NCBI RefSeq assembly: GCF_001641335.1
Contig: NZ_LVEM01000003.1
Coordinates: 1,222,043 to 1,286,042 of the forward strand
Length of the DNA stretch: 64,000 nt
Direction of reading: 5' to 3'
Source: Bradyrhizobium stylosanthis
GTDB lineage: Bacteria > Pseudomonadota > Alphaproteobacteria > Rhizobiales > Xanthobacteraceae
Part shown: positions 36,688 through 45,813 of the stretch, piece by piece
How the letters are laid out: each line of letters begins with the position of its first letter
Numbering within the stretch: position 1 is the first letter of the stretch
Program-made: the position numbers and the translations under genes
The notes under the pieces: generated by a model
What the model saw: the letters and a program-made list of their open reading frames with translations, nothing else
What the model was told of the DNA's origin: nothing
Database searches by the model: none

Positions 36688-38076
36688 CTATATCAGCAGT
36701 TCAGTTGCGGCGGAACGACATCGGCCGGCGTCTCCGGTCCGCCAGGTTGCCGGCGTGGGCTGGCGGTTGTCCTCGCGGTCAGCAATGATGAGGTTTGCGA
36801 GGTCAAAGATAAGCTCGCGCGTACCGCGATAGCCCACGCTCATCCGGTGACCTGCGCCCAGGCGATCGAATATCGGAAAACCGGCACGGTAGAAGGGAAT
36901 GTCCAGCCGGGCGGCCGCCTGCCGGCCGTGCGAATGAGAGATCAGCAGATCACACTGCCGCGCCTTGGCAAGATCCTCCAGATCTCCGAGATCGCCGATG
37001 ACAACCTCCTTGGCCTTGACGCGTTCGAGCACCGGAGATGCCGTTGTCGTCACCGCCGCAGTCACCTGCGCACCCATCTCGTACAACACGCTCGAGATGT
37101 CAAACAAGAGGTCCGGCTCAGCCCCAATCGCGAGCTTTCGACCCGCGATATGGAAATGCGTATCCAGCATGGCGTCCGCGAGCTGGCCACGTTGCCGACG
37201 ATATCTTTTCGGCACCGACTTGCCGCTGATATCGCTCAAGAAAGTGATGAATTCATCATTGGGAATAAGGCCACAGAGCCGTTCAAATAGCCGGAACGGC
37301 ACGCCAGTCCTGGCCTGCATCGCCTCAGCCGCGCGCCTCATCTGCGCTCCGATAGCGATCGTCCAGGCGGCCTGCCCCATAGTTGCTATCTCGTCGACCC
37401 CAATTCCGCCGATCGTAGTCTGCGTGAATTCGTCGGGGATGTGACCGTCGAGCGAACCTGAAATATCCGGAAGGAAGGACGGCCTGATCCCAAAATCTTC
37501 AAAGATCGTTCGTAGCTCGTCAAGGTCGCCAGGGGTTAGGTGGCAACCAGGTAGGACATTAACCCGCAAGGAATCGTGCGGCGCGGCCGCATCAACGGAA
37601 TCAACAAGCACTTCGACCATTCGCGCCACGGTCTTTTCCCAGCCATCCTGAAAGGCGTCCTTGAAATCGGGCGTCGAGACGTAGACGAGCGGAAACTTCT
37701 TGAGATGCGGATGATTTTGCCGAATAAGGCGAATGAACGCCTCGACGTCGTCGCCCTTGGTCTCGGTGACGCCAGTCGAATTGATGCCAATAATCTCCGG
37801 CTTGACGCGTTTGTAGATATTGAGAATTGCCTGTTCGACATTCTCATACCCACCGAGCACGGTCGACACCTCGCTCATTGCGGTGGTCTGCAAGGGCACC
37901 GCTTCCTTAAAATGGCGGACAAACAGGGTTAATCCGAAAGACGTGCAGCCCTGAGGACCGTGTAAGAGTGGCATCGCCCCCCGCAGTCCCAAGAAGGCGA
38001 AGGAGCCGCCGATCGGCTGGCTCATCTTCAGCGGGTTGATCGTACAGGCCTTGTCGGAATAGGTCACTATAGTCAT
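36688..38076 (-). CDS. nifN: NifN, FeMo-co scaffold beta subunit
   Basis: NifN pairs with NifE to form the scaffold on which FeMo-co is completed. The 462-aa protein opens MTIVTYSDKACTINPLKMSQPIGG and holds LHGPQGCTSFGLTLFVRHFKE, the NifK-like P-cluster-type region with a single Cys, and FPIFDRLGAGHRMSVGYRG near the end. The start at 38076 follows the conserved beginning of the family; the much longer open frame from 38361 overlaps nifE and is rejected. Confidence 0.95.
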   Translation of the reverse strand: MTIVTYSDKACTINPLKMSQPIGGSFAFLGLRGAMPLLHGPQGCTSFGLTLFVRHFKEAVPLQTTAMSEVSTVLGGYENVEQAILNIYKRVKPEIIGINSTGVTETKGDDVEAFIRLIRQNHPHLKKFPLVYVSTPDFKDAFQDGWEKTVARMVEVLVDSVDAAAPHDSLRVNVLPGCHLTPGDLDELRTIFEDFGIRPSFLPDISGSLDGHIPDEFTQTTIGGIGVDEIATMGQAAWTIAIGAQMRRAAEAMQARTGVPFRLFERLCGLIPNDEFITFLSDISGKSVPKRYRRQRGQLADAMLDTHFHIAGRKLAIGAEPDLLFDISSVLYEMGAQVTAAVTTTASPVLERVKAKEVVIGDLGDLEDLAKARQCDLLISHSHGRQAAARLDIPFYRAGFPIFDRLGAGHRMSVGYRGTRELIFDLANLIIADREDNRQPTPATWRTGDAGRCRSAATELLI

Positions 38077-38098
38077 AGCTTGCACCCTGGTTGGGGCC

Positions 38099-39757
38099 CT
38101 ACTCCACCGCCTGCAGCGCGGAAGTCGGCTGGGCCGGCGTGTTCTCCTCGGTCCGCCGCATACAGGCCGCGGAAGCCTCGGCGTCATGGGCCATGGCATC
38201 GGTGGCAGTGGATCCGTGAGCGGGAATGCGATGGTTGATGATGCTGAAATCGACTGTACTGCACGAGTGCGTTCTGTTGGCGCGCGCGACTTTCTCGGCC
38301 CCGACCGAATTCGGCCGGCCTCCGGCGACAGGCACCTCCATTGGCCCAAGCGCTTTGGCATGCCAGGTCACCTCCGTGACATCCCACGGCGCGGGCCTAC
38401 GGAGCTGATCCCACATCGGATTGTAAAGCGCCTTATCGATCTCTTCCATGAGCCTCACGATGCCCACATAGCCCATGTAGGCGTGGCAACGCTCTTGATT
38501 TATGTCGAGCCATGGCACGGCCGCTTTTAGAGCGACGAATTGCGACTTGCCGCCCGAGAGCATGATGTCTGCTTTAGCCTCTCTAAGCATCTTGTACATT
38601 TCACGGGGCGTAAGATCCTCGATCATGTGAGCATCATGCCCCATCAATTGCTGAATACGCTGCTTGTCGTCGCTGGTTGATTTCTTGACAGAAGTACCGA
38701 CAATCTCGAGCCCTGCTTCCTGCAGAGCAGCAACCACGGACCATGACTTCACGCCGCCAGTGACGAGTAGTACCTTCTTGCCGGCAAACCGCGGCCTGAA
38801 TCGCTCGATTGCAGCCCAAGCCGTTGCTTCCTCGCGTGCGACTACAGCCTCAGTGCACTCCATTAAGTGACGCGGCGCGCCGCGCTCGATCAGCATGCGC
38901 GCGATCTTCCGTAGAGCCTCGCTGGTGTCTTGGATGCCGTAGAACGATCCTTCAAAAAATGGAATGCCGTAGCGTTCTTTCATCCTGGTCGCGACGTTGA
39001 TCATGGCCCTGGAGCACACCATCATGGCGGCTCTCGCCCGATGTGAGCAGGCGGCCTCGTGATATTTGCCATCGCCAGAGATGCAGGACAGGATCCGAAT
39101 GCCGATTTCGTCCAGCAGCGGCTTGATCTGCCAGAGCTCGCCCGACAAATTGTACTCACCTATGAGATTGATATCGTAGGGCGTTATGTAATCGGGCTCC
39201 TGCGTGCCAATCACATACTCGAGCAGCGCTTCACCGGCGAGCTTATTGCCTAGGCTTTTCGAACCGACAAATCCCGGCGAATTGACCGGAATGACGGGCT
39301 TGCCGAATTTCGCTGCCGCAATTTTGCAAACCGCATCAATGTCGTCACCGATCATGGCCGGAACGCAGGTCTGATATACGAAGATCGCCGGGGGATCATA
39401 CTTCTCGATGATTTCCTTGATGGCCTTGTACAGCCGCTTCTCGCCGCCCAATACGACATCAATCTCATTCATATCGGTCGTGAAGCTTGTGCGCCACAGA
39501 TCAGGTCCTGACGAGGCAGAGCCGCGATTGTCCCAGGAGTTGCCTTCGCACGCGATCGGGCCATGAACGAGATGAGCGACATCTGTAAATGGCTGTAGCG
39601 CAATCTTGGCGCCATCAAAGGAGCACCCTCCGGCGGCCCCGCCTGGCTGCAGCTGCTTGGTGCAACCTTTCTTTCGCTCAACCTCCGATTTGTTGGCGTT
39701 CTTAGGGCAACCCGCCGCGTTGAAGACGTCCTGAATCGTGGCTGACAGCGAACTCAC
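38099..39757 (-). CDS. nifE: NifE, FeMo-co scaffold alpha subunit
   Basis: NifE (552 aa from the GTG start) is the NifD-like scaffold subunit. Key blocks: GCTKQLQPGGAAGGCSFDGAK, HLVHGPIACEGNSWDNRGS, VYQTCVPAMIGDDIDAVCK (Cys ligands) and FFEGSFYGIQDTSEALRKIA. The GTG at 39757 has a perfect AAGGAG site six bases upstream, so it is chosen over a TTG six codons earlier. The C-terminal 70 or so residues after the nitrogenase fold (from GGRPNSVGAEKVARAN) are a low-complexity tail. Confidence 0.95.
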   Translation of the reverse strand: MSSLSATIQDVFNAAGCPKNANKSEVERKKGCTKQLQPGGAAGGCSFDGAKIALQPFTDVAHLVHGPIACEGNSWDNRGSASSGPDLWRTSFTTDMNEIDVVLGGEKRLYKAIKEIIEKYDPPAIFVYQTCVPAMIGDDIDAVCKIAAAKFGKPVIPVNSPGFVGSKSLGNKLAGEALLEYVIGTQEPDYITPYDINLIGEYNLSGELWQIKPLLDEIGIRILSCISGDGKYHEAACSHRARAAMMVCSRAMINVATRMKERYGIPFFEGSFYGIQDTSEALRKIARMLIERGAPRHLMECTEAVVAREEATAWAAIERFRPRFAGKKVLLVTGGVKSWSVVAALQEAGLEIVGTSVKKSTSDDKQRIQQLMGHDAHMIEDLTPREMYKMLREAKADIMLSGGKSQFVALKAAVPWLDINQERCHAYMGYVGIVRLMEEIDKALYNPMWDQLRRPAPWDVTEVTWHAKALGPMEVPVAGGRPNSVGAEKVARANRTHSCSTVDFSIINHRIPAHGSTATDAMAHDAEASAACMRRTEENTPAQPTSALQAVE

Positions 39758-39865
39758 GTTAGTCTCCTTCCGCAAACGCTTTTTTGTCTACATGATCGAT
39801 AATAGGTGTGCAGAGCCCCACCCCAAGACCGCGACATGTGGCCATGAGGTGGAGACACGCTCGCA

Positions 39866-41425
39866 TCATCGTATAATATCAAAGCTGTAGTCGGTTTTAC
39901 CCACCACGTTGCTCTTCTTGTCGATCTCCTCAAATATCTTATCGAGTATCTTCACCAGTACATTCAGGCCGCCCTGATAGCCCCATACTGGGTAGCGGTG
40001 GTGGTGGTGCCGGTCGAACACGGGGAAGCCGATGCGAATCAGCGGCGTACCGGTATCGCGCTCCAGGTACTTGCCGTAGGTGTTGCCGATCAGAAGATCG
40101 ACCGGTTCGGTAAACAGCAGCGAACGCATGTGCCAAAGGTCTTTGCCCGGATAGACATGGCAGTCCTTGGCGTACTGCGAACTGGCAAACAACGCCTGCA
40201 TCTTTTCTTCCCAGGCCTTGTTGCCGTTGGTAGACAAGACGTGGGTCGGTTCGGCGCCGAGCTCGAGCAGGAAGGCCGCTAAGCCATAGCAAAGGTCGGG
40301 ATCGCCATAGATTGCGAACCTCTTACCGTGAATATGTGCACTGGAGTCCGCCATGGCATCGACGAGACGGCCGCGCTCCTGTTCTAGGATCTTCGGGATT
40401 GCTTTGCCCGTAATGTGTGACAGAGTCATCAGGAAGTCGTCGGTCGCGCTGACGCCGACCGGATGATTAAACGAAACGACCTTTTGACCATGGCTCTCGA
40501 TGAACGACAGCGTTTTCTCTGTACAATACTGCTGCATTGAGATGGTCGCCTTGGCGTGGATGGCATTTGCAGCGTCCGCCAGAGTGGTCCCTCCATCATA
40601 CATACGGAACTCGCCCTCCGTCGGCGTGTCGAACACGTCACTATTATCGGCGAGAATTGTGTAATCGACGCCCATTACCTCGAAAATGCGCTTTATCTCG
40701 CGGATATTGCCTACGGTGTAGCCGTCGAAGCCGCCAATGAAGTTGATCCTTTCGTTCGGTTTACGCTCGAGCTTGGGCTCAGAACCGGCCTTACCGTCCC
40801 AGAAATGCTCGAGGATGCCTTTTAAAGCGTTGTCATAGCCCGTGACATGGCTGCCGACGAAGGCGGGCGTGTGAGCGAAGGGAACATCGAATTCCGCCGG
40901 CACCGAGCCTTTTTCCTTCGACGTCTTGATGAAGGCGTTGAGGTCATCGCCGATGACTTCCGCCATGCAGGTGGTCGAAACCGCGATCATCTTCGGTTTG
41001 TACATATTGTAGCTGTTGGCGAGCCCGTCGACCATATTGTTGAGACCGCCGAATACAGCTGCATCTTCGGTCATCGACGAGGAAACACAGGAGGTCGGCT
41101 CCTTGAAGTGCCGAGATAGGTGACTTCGATAGTAGGCGACGCAGCCCTGTGAGCCGTGCACGAAAGGCAACGTACCCTCGAAACCGACCGACGCAAATAC
41201 GGCGCCCAACGGCTGGCAGGCCTTGGCCGGGTTGATGGTCAGTTCTTCGCGCGCGAAGTTCTTCTCGCGATATTCGGGTGTCTTGGCCCATTCGCGGATA
41301 CGTTCGACCTCCGCAGGATCATGCGCATTCTCGAAGAGCGCGCGTTTATTCGCCAGCATTTGCTGGTATTCCGGACCTCGAAACAGCTCGAGATGATCGA
41401 GGACGTTTTCGGCATTCTGAGTCAT
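39866..41425 (-). CDS. nifK: Nitrogenase MoFe protein beta chain
   Basis: NifK (519 aa) with NifD forms the catalytic MoFe protein that reduces N2. The P-cluster ligands lie in INPAKACQPLGAVFASVG, VHGSQGCVAYYRSHLSRHFKE and VSTTCMAEVIGDDLNAFI, the three Cys expected, and the Ser after SSSMTEDAAVFGG is also present. The C-terminus ends with LDKIFEEIDKKSNVVG. The second of two adjacent ATGs (41425) has the best spacing from AAGGA. The gene lies 47 bp after nifD. Confidence 0.98.
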   Translation of the reverse strand: MTQNAENVLDHLELFRGPEYQQMLANKRALFENAHDPAEVERIREWAKTPEYREKNFAREELTINPAKACQPLGAVFASVGFEGTLPFVHGSQGCVAYYRSHLSRHFKEPTSCVSSSMTEDAAVFGGLNNMVDGLANSYNMYKPKMIAVSTTCMAEVIGDDLNAFIKTSKEKGSVPAEFDVPFAHTPAFVGSHVTGYDNALKGILEHFWDGKAGSEPKLERKPNERINFIGGFDGYTVGNIREIKRIFEVMGVDYTILADNSDVFDTPTEGEFRMYDGGTTLADAANAIHAKATISMQQYCTEKTLSFIESHGQKVVSFNHPVGVSATDDFLMTLSHITGKAIPKILEQERGRLVDAMADSSAHIHGKRFAIYGDPDLCYGLAAFLLELGAEPTHVLSTNGNKAWEEKMQALFASSQYAKDCHVYPGKDLWHMRSLLFTEPVDLLIGNTYGKYLERDTGTPLIRIGFPVFDRHHHHRYPVWGYQGGLNVLVKILDKIFEEIDKKSNVVGKTDYSFDIIR

Positions 41426-41472
41426 CATGGCGTCCTTGTTGGATTCGTGTTCGATCGTCTGGCCCGGCCGCC

Positions 41473-42975
41473 TTATTCCGCCGCCATCAGGCTCGGCCGC
41501 GGGACCTCCTTCCACGGTGGCCTGGTCTTCTTCCAGATCGGCGAATTGATTGCCATATCCATGTCGCGAGCAAAGATTGCGAACCCATCATAGCCGTGAT
41601 AGGGGCCCGAATAGTCCCAGGAGTGCATTTGCCGGAAAGGCACGCCCATCTTCTGGAAGACGTATTTCTCCTTAATGCCAGAACCAACGAGATCGGGCTG
41701 GATCTTCTCGACGAAGCGCTCGAACTCGTATCCCGTGACGTCGTCGTAAATTAATGTCCCATCCTTGACGTAATGCTGGGCCGTACGCTGATAATCGTCG
41801 TTGTGACCGAACTCGTAGCCGGTCCCGATAACCTCCATACCGAGGTCTTCATAGGCGCCAATTACGTGCCGAGGGCGCAAGCCGCCCACAAAGAGCATCA
41901 CGGACTTACCTTCTAGACGCGGTCGGTATTTGGCGATGACGGCATCCACCAACGGCTGGTATTTAGCTATGACGCGCTCGGCCCCCTCCCTAATCTTGTC
42001 GTCGAAGAAGCTTGCGATCTTACGCAGCGACTCCGCGATCTTCGACGGGCCGAAGAAGTTATACTCGCACCATGGAATCCCAAACTTTTCCTCCATATGG
42101 CGCGAGATGTAATTCATTGAGCGATAGCAGTGCAGGATATTCAGCTTAGCTTTCGGCGTTGCCTCAAGCTCAGCGAGGCTGCCATCGCCAGACCACTGCG
42201 CAATCACGCGCAGGCCCATCTCCTCCAGCAGGATGCGAGATGACCAGGCGTCGCCACCGATGTTGTAGTCACCGATGATGGCAACGTCATATGGCGTGGA
42301 TTCGAACCGCCGTTCGGTTTCCGGGGTAAGCTTGTCGAAAATCCAGTCGCGTACAGCGTCGTTGGCGATGTGATGGCCAAGGGACTGCGATACGCCGCGA
42401 AACCCTTCGCAGCGCACCGGCACGATTGTCTTACCATCATATTCCTTCGACTTTGCCCTCGACACTGCTTCTATGTCGTCGCCTATGAGACCGACCGGAC
42501 ATTCCGACTGGATGGTGATTCCGTGGTTGAGCGGAAACAGGCCTTGGATCTCGTCGATCACTTGGGCGAGCTTTTTATCGCCGCCGAAGACGATGTCTTT
42601 CTCCTGGAAGTCGGAAGTGAACTGCATGGTCCCGAAAGCATCGATTCCGGTGGTGCCGACATAATAGTTGCGTCGCGACCCCCAGGAATATTGGCCACAA
42701 CCGACAGGGCCGTGACTAATGTGGATCATGTCCTTGATCGGACCCCATACGACGCCCTTAGAGCCGGCGTAGGCGCAGCCTCGAATGGTCATTACACCAG
42801 GGATCGATTTAAGATTCGACTTAACACCGCAATCAGACTTGCCAGCCTCGTGCACGCTAAGGTGCTTGGCACGCCGTTTGGCTGTCTTCTCGGGGTAGAC
42901 TTTCAAGACCTCGTTGATCAATTCCTTGTTGCGGGCCTTGATCTCTGCGACACTCTGGGTGGATGCCAGACTCAT
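41473..42975 (-). CDS. nifD: Nitrogenase MoFe protein alpha chain
   Basis: NifD (500 aa) carries FeMo-co. P-cluster Cys lie in TIRGCAYAGSKGV, SHGPVGCGQYSWGSRRNYY and IQSECPVGLIGDD; the FeMo-co Cys is in ILHCYRSMNYISRHMEEKFG, and its His ligand is in MHSWDYSGPYHGYDGFA, just after the conserved GSGIKEKYVFQKMG block. The start MSLASTQSVAEIKARN (42975) is the family start; a longer open frame from 43047 overlaps nifH. It lies 68 bp after nifH, so nifHDK is one transcript. Confidence 0.98.
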   Translation of the reverse strand: MSLASTQSVAEIKARNKELINEVLKVYPEKTAKRRAKHLSVHEAGKSDCGVKSNLKSIPGVMTIRGCAYAGSKGVVWGPIKDMIHISHGPVGCGQYSWGSRRNYYVGTTGIDAFGTMQFTSDFQEKDIVFGGDKKLAQVIDEIQGLFPLNHGITIQSECPVGLIGDDIEAVSRAKSKEYDGKTIVPVRCEGFRGVSQSLGHHIANDAVRDWIFDKLTPETERRFESTPYDVAIIGDYNIGGDAWSSRILLEEMGLRVIAQWSGDGSLAELEATPKAKLNILHCYRSMNYISRHMEEKFGIPWCEYNFFGPSKIAESLRKIASFFDDKIREGAERVIAKYQPLVDAVIAKYRPRLEGKSVMLFVGGLRPRHVIGAYEDLGMEVIGTGYEFGHNDDYQRTAQHYVKDGTLIYDDVTGYEFERFVEKIQPDLVGSGIKEKYVFQKMGVPFRQMHSWDYSGPYHGYDGFAIFARDMDMAINSPIWKKTRPPWKEVPRPSLMAAE

Positions 42976-43043
42976 GCTAATGTCCTTATTGCTCTCAGCG
43001 TGTTCGGGCCGACACTTTTTTGTGCTGAATGTAAGGTATCCGC

Positions 43044-43934
43044 TCAAGCCGAAACGGCGGCGAGCTCGGAAGCGGTCTTGCCGACCTGGTTTTCGTCGAT
43101 CGGCTTCATGATACCGTGCTCCATCAGCATGTCCTCAAGTTCATCCATGCTGATCGGCGTCGGGATGATGCCCTTGCCGCCGTTATTGTGAATTTTGGTC
43201 GCGAGATTGCGATAGTGTTCCGCCTGCTTGGACTCCGGCGCATATTCCAGCACCGTCATTCGGCGTAGCTCTGCGTGCTGGACGACGTTGTCGCGGGGGA
43301 CAAAGTAGATCAGCTGGGTGCCGAGCTTCTTGGCGAGCGCCTCCGCCAGCTCCAGCTCCTTGTCCGTCTGCCGCTCGTTGCAAACCAAGCCGCCCAGCCG
43401 TACGCCGCCGGAATTGGCATACTTCAGAATGCCTTTAGAGATGTTATTGGCGGCGTACATCGCCATCATCTCGCCGGACATGACGATGTAGATCTCTTGC
43501 GCCTTGTTCTCGCGTATCGGCATCGCAAAGCCGCCGCAGACGACGTCACCGAGCACGTCGTAAGATACGTAATCAATGTCCTCGTAGGCGCCGTTCTCTT
43601 CCAAGAAGTTGATCGATGTAATGACGCCGCGGCCAGCGCAGCCTACGCCCGGTTCCGGACCACCGGATTCAACGCATCGAATATCTTTATAACCCACTTT
43701 CAAGACATCCTCGATCTCGAGGTCCTCGACGCTGCCGGCGCTCGCCGCGAGACTCAAGATCGTGTCCTGTGCCTTGGCATGCAGGATCAGGCGGGTCGAG
43801 TCGGCCTTCGGATCACAACCGACGATCAATATTTTTTGGCCCATCTCGGCAAGAGCTGCCAGCGTATTCTGTGAAGTCGTGGATTTGCCGATACCACCCT
43901 TGCCGTAAAACGCGATTTGTCTCAGCGAAGCCAT
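43044..43934 (-). CDS. nifH: Nitrogenase Fe protein (dinitrogenase reductase)
   Basis: NifH (296 aa) passes electrons to NifDK with ATP hydrolysis. The P-loop GKGGIGKSTTSQNTL, the two cluster Cys (GVGCAGRGVITSI and GDVVCGGFAMPI), the switch regions, and the ADP-ribosylatable Arg in GCAGRG are all present. Start MASLRQIAFYG at 43934 has GGAG eight bases upstream; a MENN extension starts five codons before. The promoter at 44055 and NifA site at 44132 drive it. Confidence 0.99.
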   Translation of the reverse strand: MASLRQIAFYGKGGIGKSTTSQNTLAALAEMGQKILIVGCDPKADSTRLILHAKAQDTILSLAASAGSVEDLEIEDVLKVGYKDIRCVESGGPEPGVGCAGRGVITSINFLEENGAYEDIDYVSYDVLGDVVCGGFAMPIRENKAQEIYIVMSGEMMAMYAANNISKGILKYANSGGVRLGGLVCNERQTDKELELAEALAKKLGTQLIYFVPRDNVVQHAELRRMTVLEYAPESKQAEHYRNLATKIHNNGGKGIIPTPISMDELEDMLMEHGIMKPIDENQVGKTASELAAVSA

Positions 43935-44054
43935 GTTGTTCTCCATCAATCGATTGACGATCTGCGCCTGCGTCGCAATCCATCACTCGGCTCGCAGCAT
44001 TCGCAGCTCGATGACCTACAAAGGCAGACAATCGCGCCCCTGCAGAACGACTTT

Positions 44055-44070
44055 TGCAACGAGCGTGCCA
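44055..44070 (-). promoter_or_regulatory. Sigma-54 promoter of nifHDKENX
   Basis: The minus strand reads TGGCAC-N5-TTGCA, identical to the -24/-12 consensus, 121 bp before the nifH ATG. Confidence 0.95.
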
Positions 44071-44131
44071 GCGCTCGCTCAAAACAAATAACTATGCGAG
44101 CGTAGATAGATACGGGTGCACAGGGTGGTGC

Positions 44132-44147
44132 TGTCGCAAGTCCGACA
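44132..44147. promoter_or_regulatory. NifA site between nifH and the receiver gene
   Basis: An exact TGT-N10-ACA site lies about 72 bp upstream of the nifH -24 element and about 120 bp upstream of the plus-strand promoter at 44259. It is the only exact site in the interval. Confidence 0.92.
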
Positions 44148-44258
44148 TCGGCACTTCTCGACATGAGCGGTCGCACGCGTTTGTCTGAAACAAGGCAACG
44201 CCTTGCTTTACTTCCTTCCGGAAACGACAGCTCTAGTTCGCACACAGGTGAACAGCTA

Positions 44259-44274
44259 CGGCACGGCGCGTGCT
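44259..44274 (+). promoter_or_regulatory. Candidate sigma-54 promoter of the receiver gene
   Basis: CGGCAC-N5-GTGCT has the GG/GC pair at the right spacing and a nearly perfect -24 half. The predicted start point, about 44286, falls after the first possible ATG (44283), which favours the ATG at 44307 as the true start. Confidence 0.6.
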
Positions 44275-44306
44275 TGCTGCGTATGGATCAATGCACAGAG
44301 GCTATC

Positions 44307-44744
44307 ATGCTGTTCGACACCGAGGCTTATACGAGTAGCAAGCGTCCAACCATTTTCCTGATCGAGCCTGAGCAGGTTGTACGTTCCGCACTCGATTACA
44401 TCCTACGTGAACGTTACCAGACACATCCTTTTGCGACCGTGGATGAGGCCGTGAGGTCGCTAATTAAGACCCCCGACGTAGTCCTGGTCGGCGTTGCCAT
44501 TCTGCACGGCCGAGGAGAGGCAGTCCTGGGAGAAGTCGCGAGGGCATTCGCGCGCACCAAGATCCTGCTCGTAGCTGAGCGGAAATCCGACCCTCTAGTG
44601 CAGACGGGGCTTAAACGAGGTGCACACGGGTACATCAGCAATCCAATCTCCACCGATTCTGTCCGCGGAGCCGTCAGGATAGCTTTGGGCGCACCAGTCT
44701 TTCCCAACCGGCCGCCCGTTCTCATTCCTCCGAGGTCCGGTTAG
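44307..44744 (+). CDS. Stand-alone receiver-domain-like protein
   Basis: The 145-aa product looks like a response-regulator receiver domain without an output domain: RPTIFLIEPEQVVRSALDYIL for the first strand and acidic pocket, VDEAVRSLIKTPDVVLVGVAI for the middle strand, KILLVAERKS for strand four and GAHGYISNPISTDSVRGAV for strand five, where Lys is replaced by Ser/Asn-type residues. The phosphorylatable Asp may be in TPDVVLV; the rest of the acidic pocket is degenerate. Start at 44307 (AGAGG site, promoter position). It is divergent from nifH. Confidence 0.75.
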   Translation: MLFDTEAYTSSKRPTIFLIEPEQVVRSALDYILRERYQTHPFATVDEAVRSLIKTPDVVLVGVAILHGRGEAVLGEVARAFARTKILLVAERKSDPLVQTGLKRGAHGYISNPISTDSVRGAVRIALGAPVFPNRPPVLIPPRSG

Positions 44745-45396
44745 GAATTCCTTGCGCAATTTCGGATGGTGTAGTTTCAGCTCGACATACTCTCGGGTTG
44801 TCTCGCAATTGGCGCAAAACTCACGCCGTTTCAGCCTTGAGGTCCGCGGCATAGCACACCGGTTTAAAGACCGCTTCGACCGTGACTTAGCGGGGCAGAT
44901 CTCCAGGCGACCTCGCGGAGAGTAATAGCAATTTTCTGGTGGGCCTTCCGAATATCAACTCGGGTGCCGAGGCGAGGCGACCGAGACCTTCGATCTCGGT
45001 GCACGTAGTAATGGGATGTCCGAAACTCCATTACTGGACTAAACGCGCGACGATAGGCTCCATCATGATCAACGAGCGGCAATACCCCCTGGCATTGAAC
45101 GCATCCAAGCGAGCTTGCTTTTTCTTTGGTCGCTATAAATCGTTTAGGACCTTGTTGTATTGCATCCGCCTCGCAGAATAACGCTCGCTCGGCGTCGAAA
45201 CCGCCTACTCGCTAGACCGTTCTGAGACGTCGCCACTCCATTTGCCAACCAATGCATCGCCCGGCTGCTTCCGATAATGCCCGCTATATTGCCCGTAGGC
45301 GATCACACCACTGACGCCTAACTTCCGCGGATTCGATGAGCGCGCGCCGACGATCGTTCGATTGAACGCTTCGGCGAAACTTTTCGCTCAGCGTTG
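44745..45396. other. 650 bp without a firm gene
   Basis: A minus-strand frame ending in the receiver gene (from 44852) starts MPRTSRLKRREFCANCETTR and continues HHPKLRKEFLTGPRRN, which looks like a small zinc-ribbon peptide, but it overlaps the receiver gene antisense and cannot be confirmed. Nothing else is recognisable. Confidence 0.35.
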
Positions 45397-45591
45397 TCAG
45401 GCGGGAACACACGTGCCCTCCATCGGACAGACCACCGCGCATCGCGGCGTATCGCAATGCCCGTCGCACTCTGTGCACTTTTTCGGATCAACCACATAGA
45501 CATCGCCCTTTAGGCTAATCGCGCCGTTCGGACACTCAAATTCACATGCACCACAAACCGAGCATTGCGAGGCGACGATCTTATAGGCCAT
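45397..45591 (-). CDS. fdxN: 2[4Fe-4S] ferredoxin (FdxN type)
   Basis: The 64-aa product has two cluster motifs, CSVCGACEFECPNG and CTECDGHCDTPRCAVVCPME, and the family opening MAYKIVASQC. FdxN-type ferredoxins are electron donors to nitrogenase reductase. Start at 45591; the frame is open for another 19 codons upstream, without a family match. A sigma-54-like element lies 52 bp before it, and fixR ends 220 bp further upstream. Confidence 0.93.
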   Translation of the reverse strand: MAYKIVASQCSVCGACEFECPNGAISLKGDVYVVDPKKCTECDGHCDTPRCAVVCPMEGTCVPA

Positions 45592-45642
45592 GGATTGCAA
45601 CTCCCTCCTAGGGTGAAAGGTGATAATTCCCTTCAAGCCTCG

Positions 45643-45658
45643 TGCCACATGCGTGCCT
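45643..45658 (-). promoter_or_regulatory. Candidate sigma-54 promoter of fdxN
   Basis: The minus strand reads AGGCAC-N5-TGGCA with the GG/GC pair at the correct spacing, but the first base of each half and T to G at the -12 half deviate. No exact NifA site was found upstream. Confidence 0.5.
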
Positions 45659-45813
45659 TAGTAGTCACGTTGGAAGTCAACCTGTTCTGTCTGGTTTAAG
45701 AAACCTTTTGTCGCCTTCGCTCTTAGCCGATTCGCGACATCAACTTGCGCTGCCACATCCGACATCTCGCTTTAATTAGCGCACCAACTCCGCGATCAGC
45801 CACTTCGACAGTA

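Noticed and set aside
42370..43191. 273-codon frame antisense to nifD/nifH
   Set aside because: Mirror of conserved nif genes; composition is that of a shadow frame.
44595..44852. Zinc-ribbon-like small frame antisense to the receiver gene
   Set aside because: Antisense to a better-supported gene; only the first 50 residues look protein-like.
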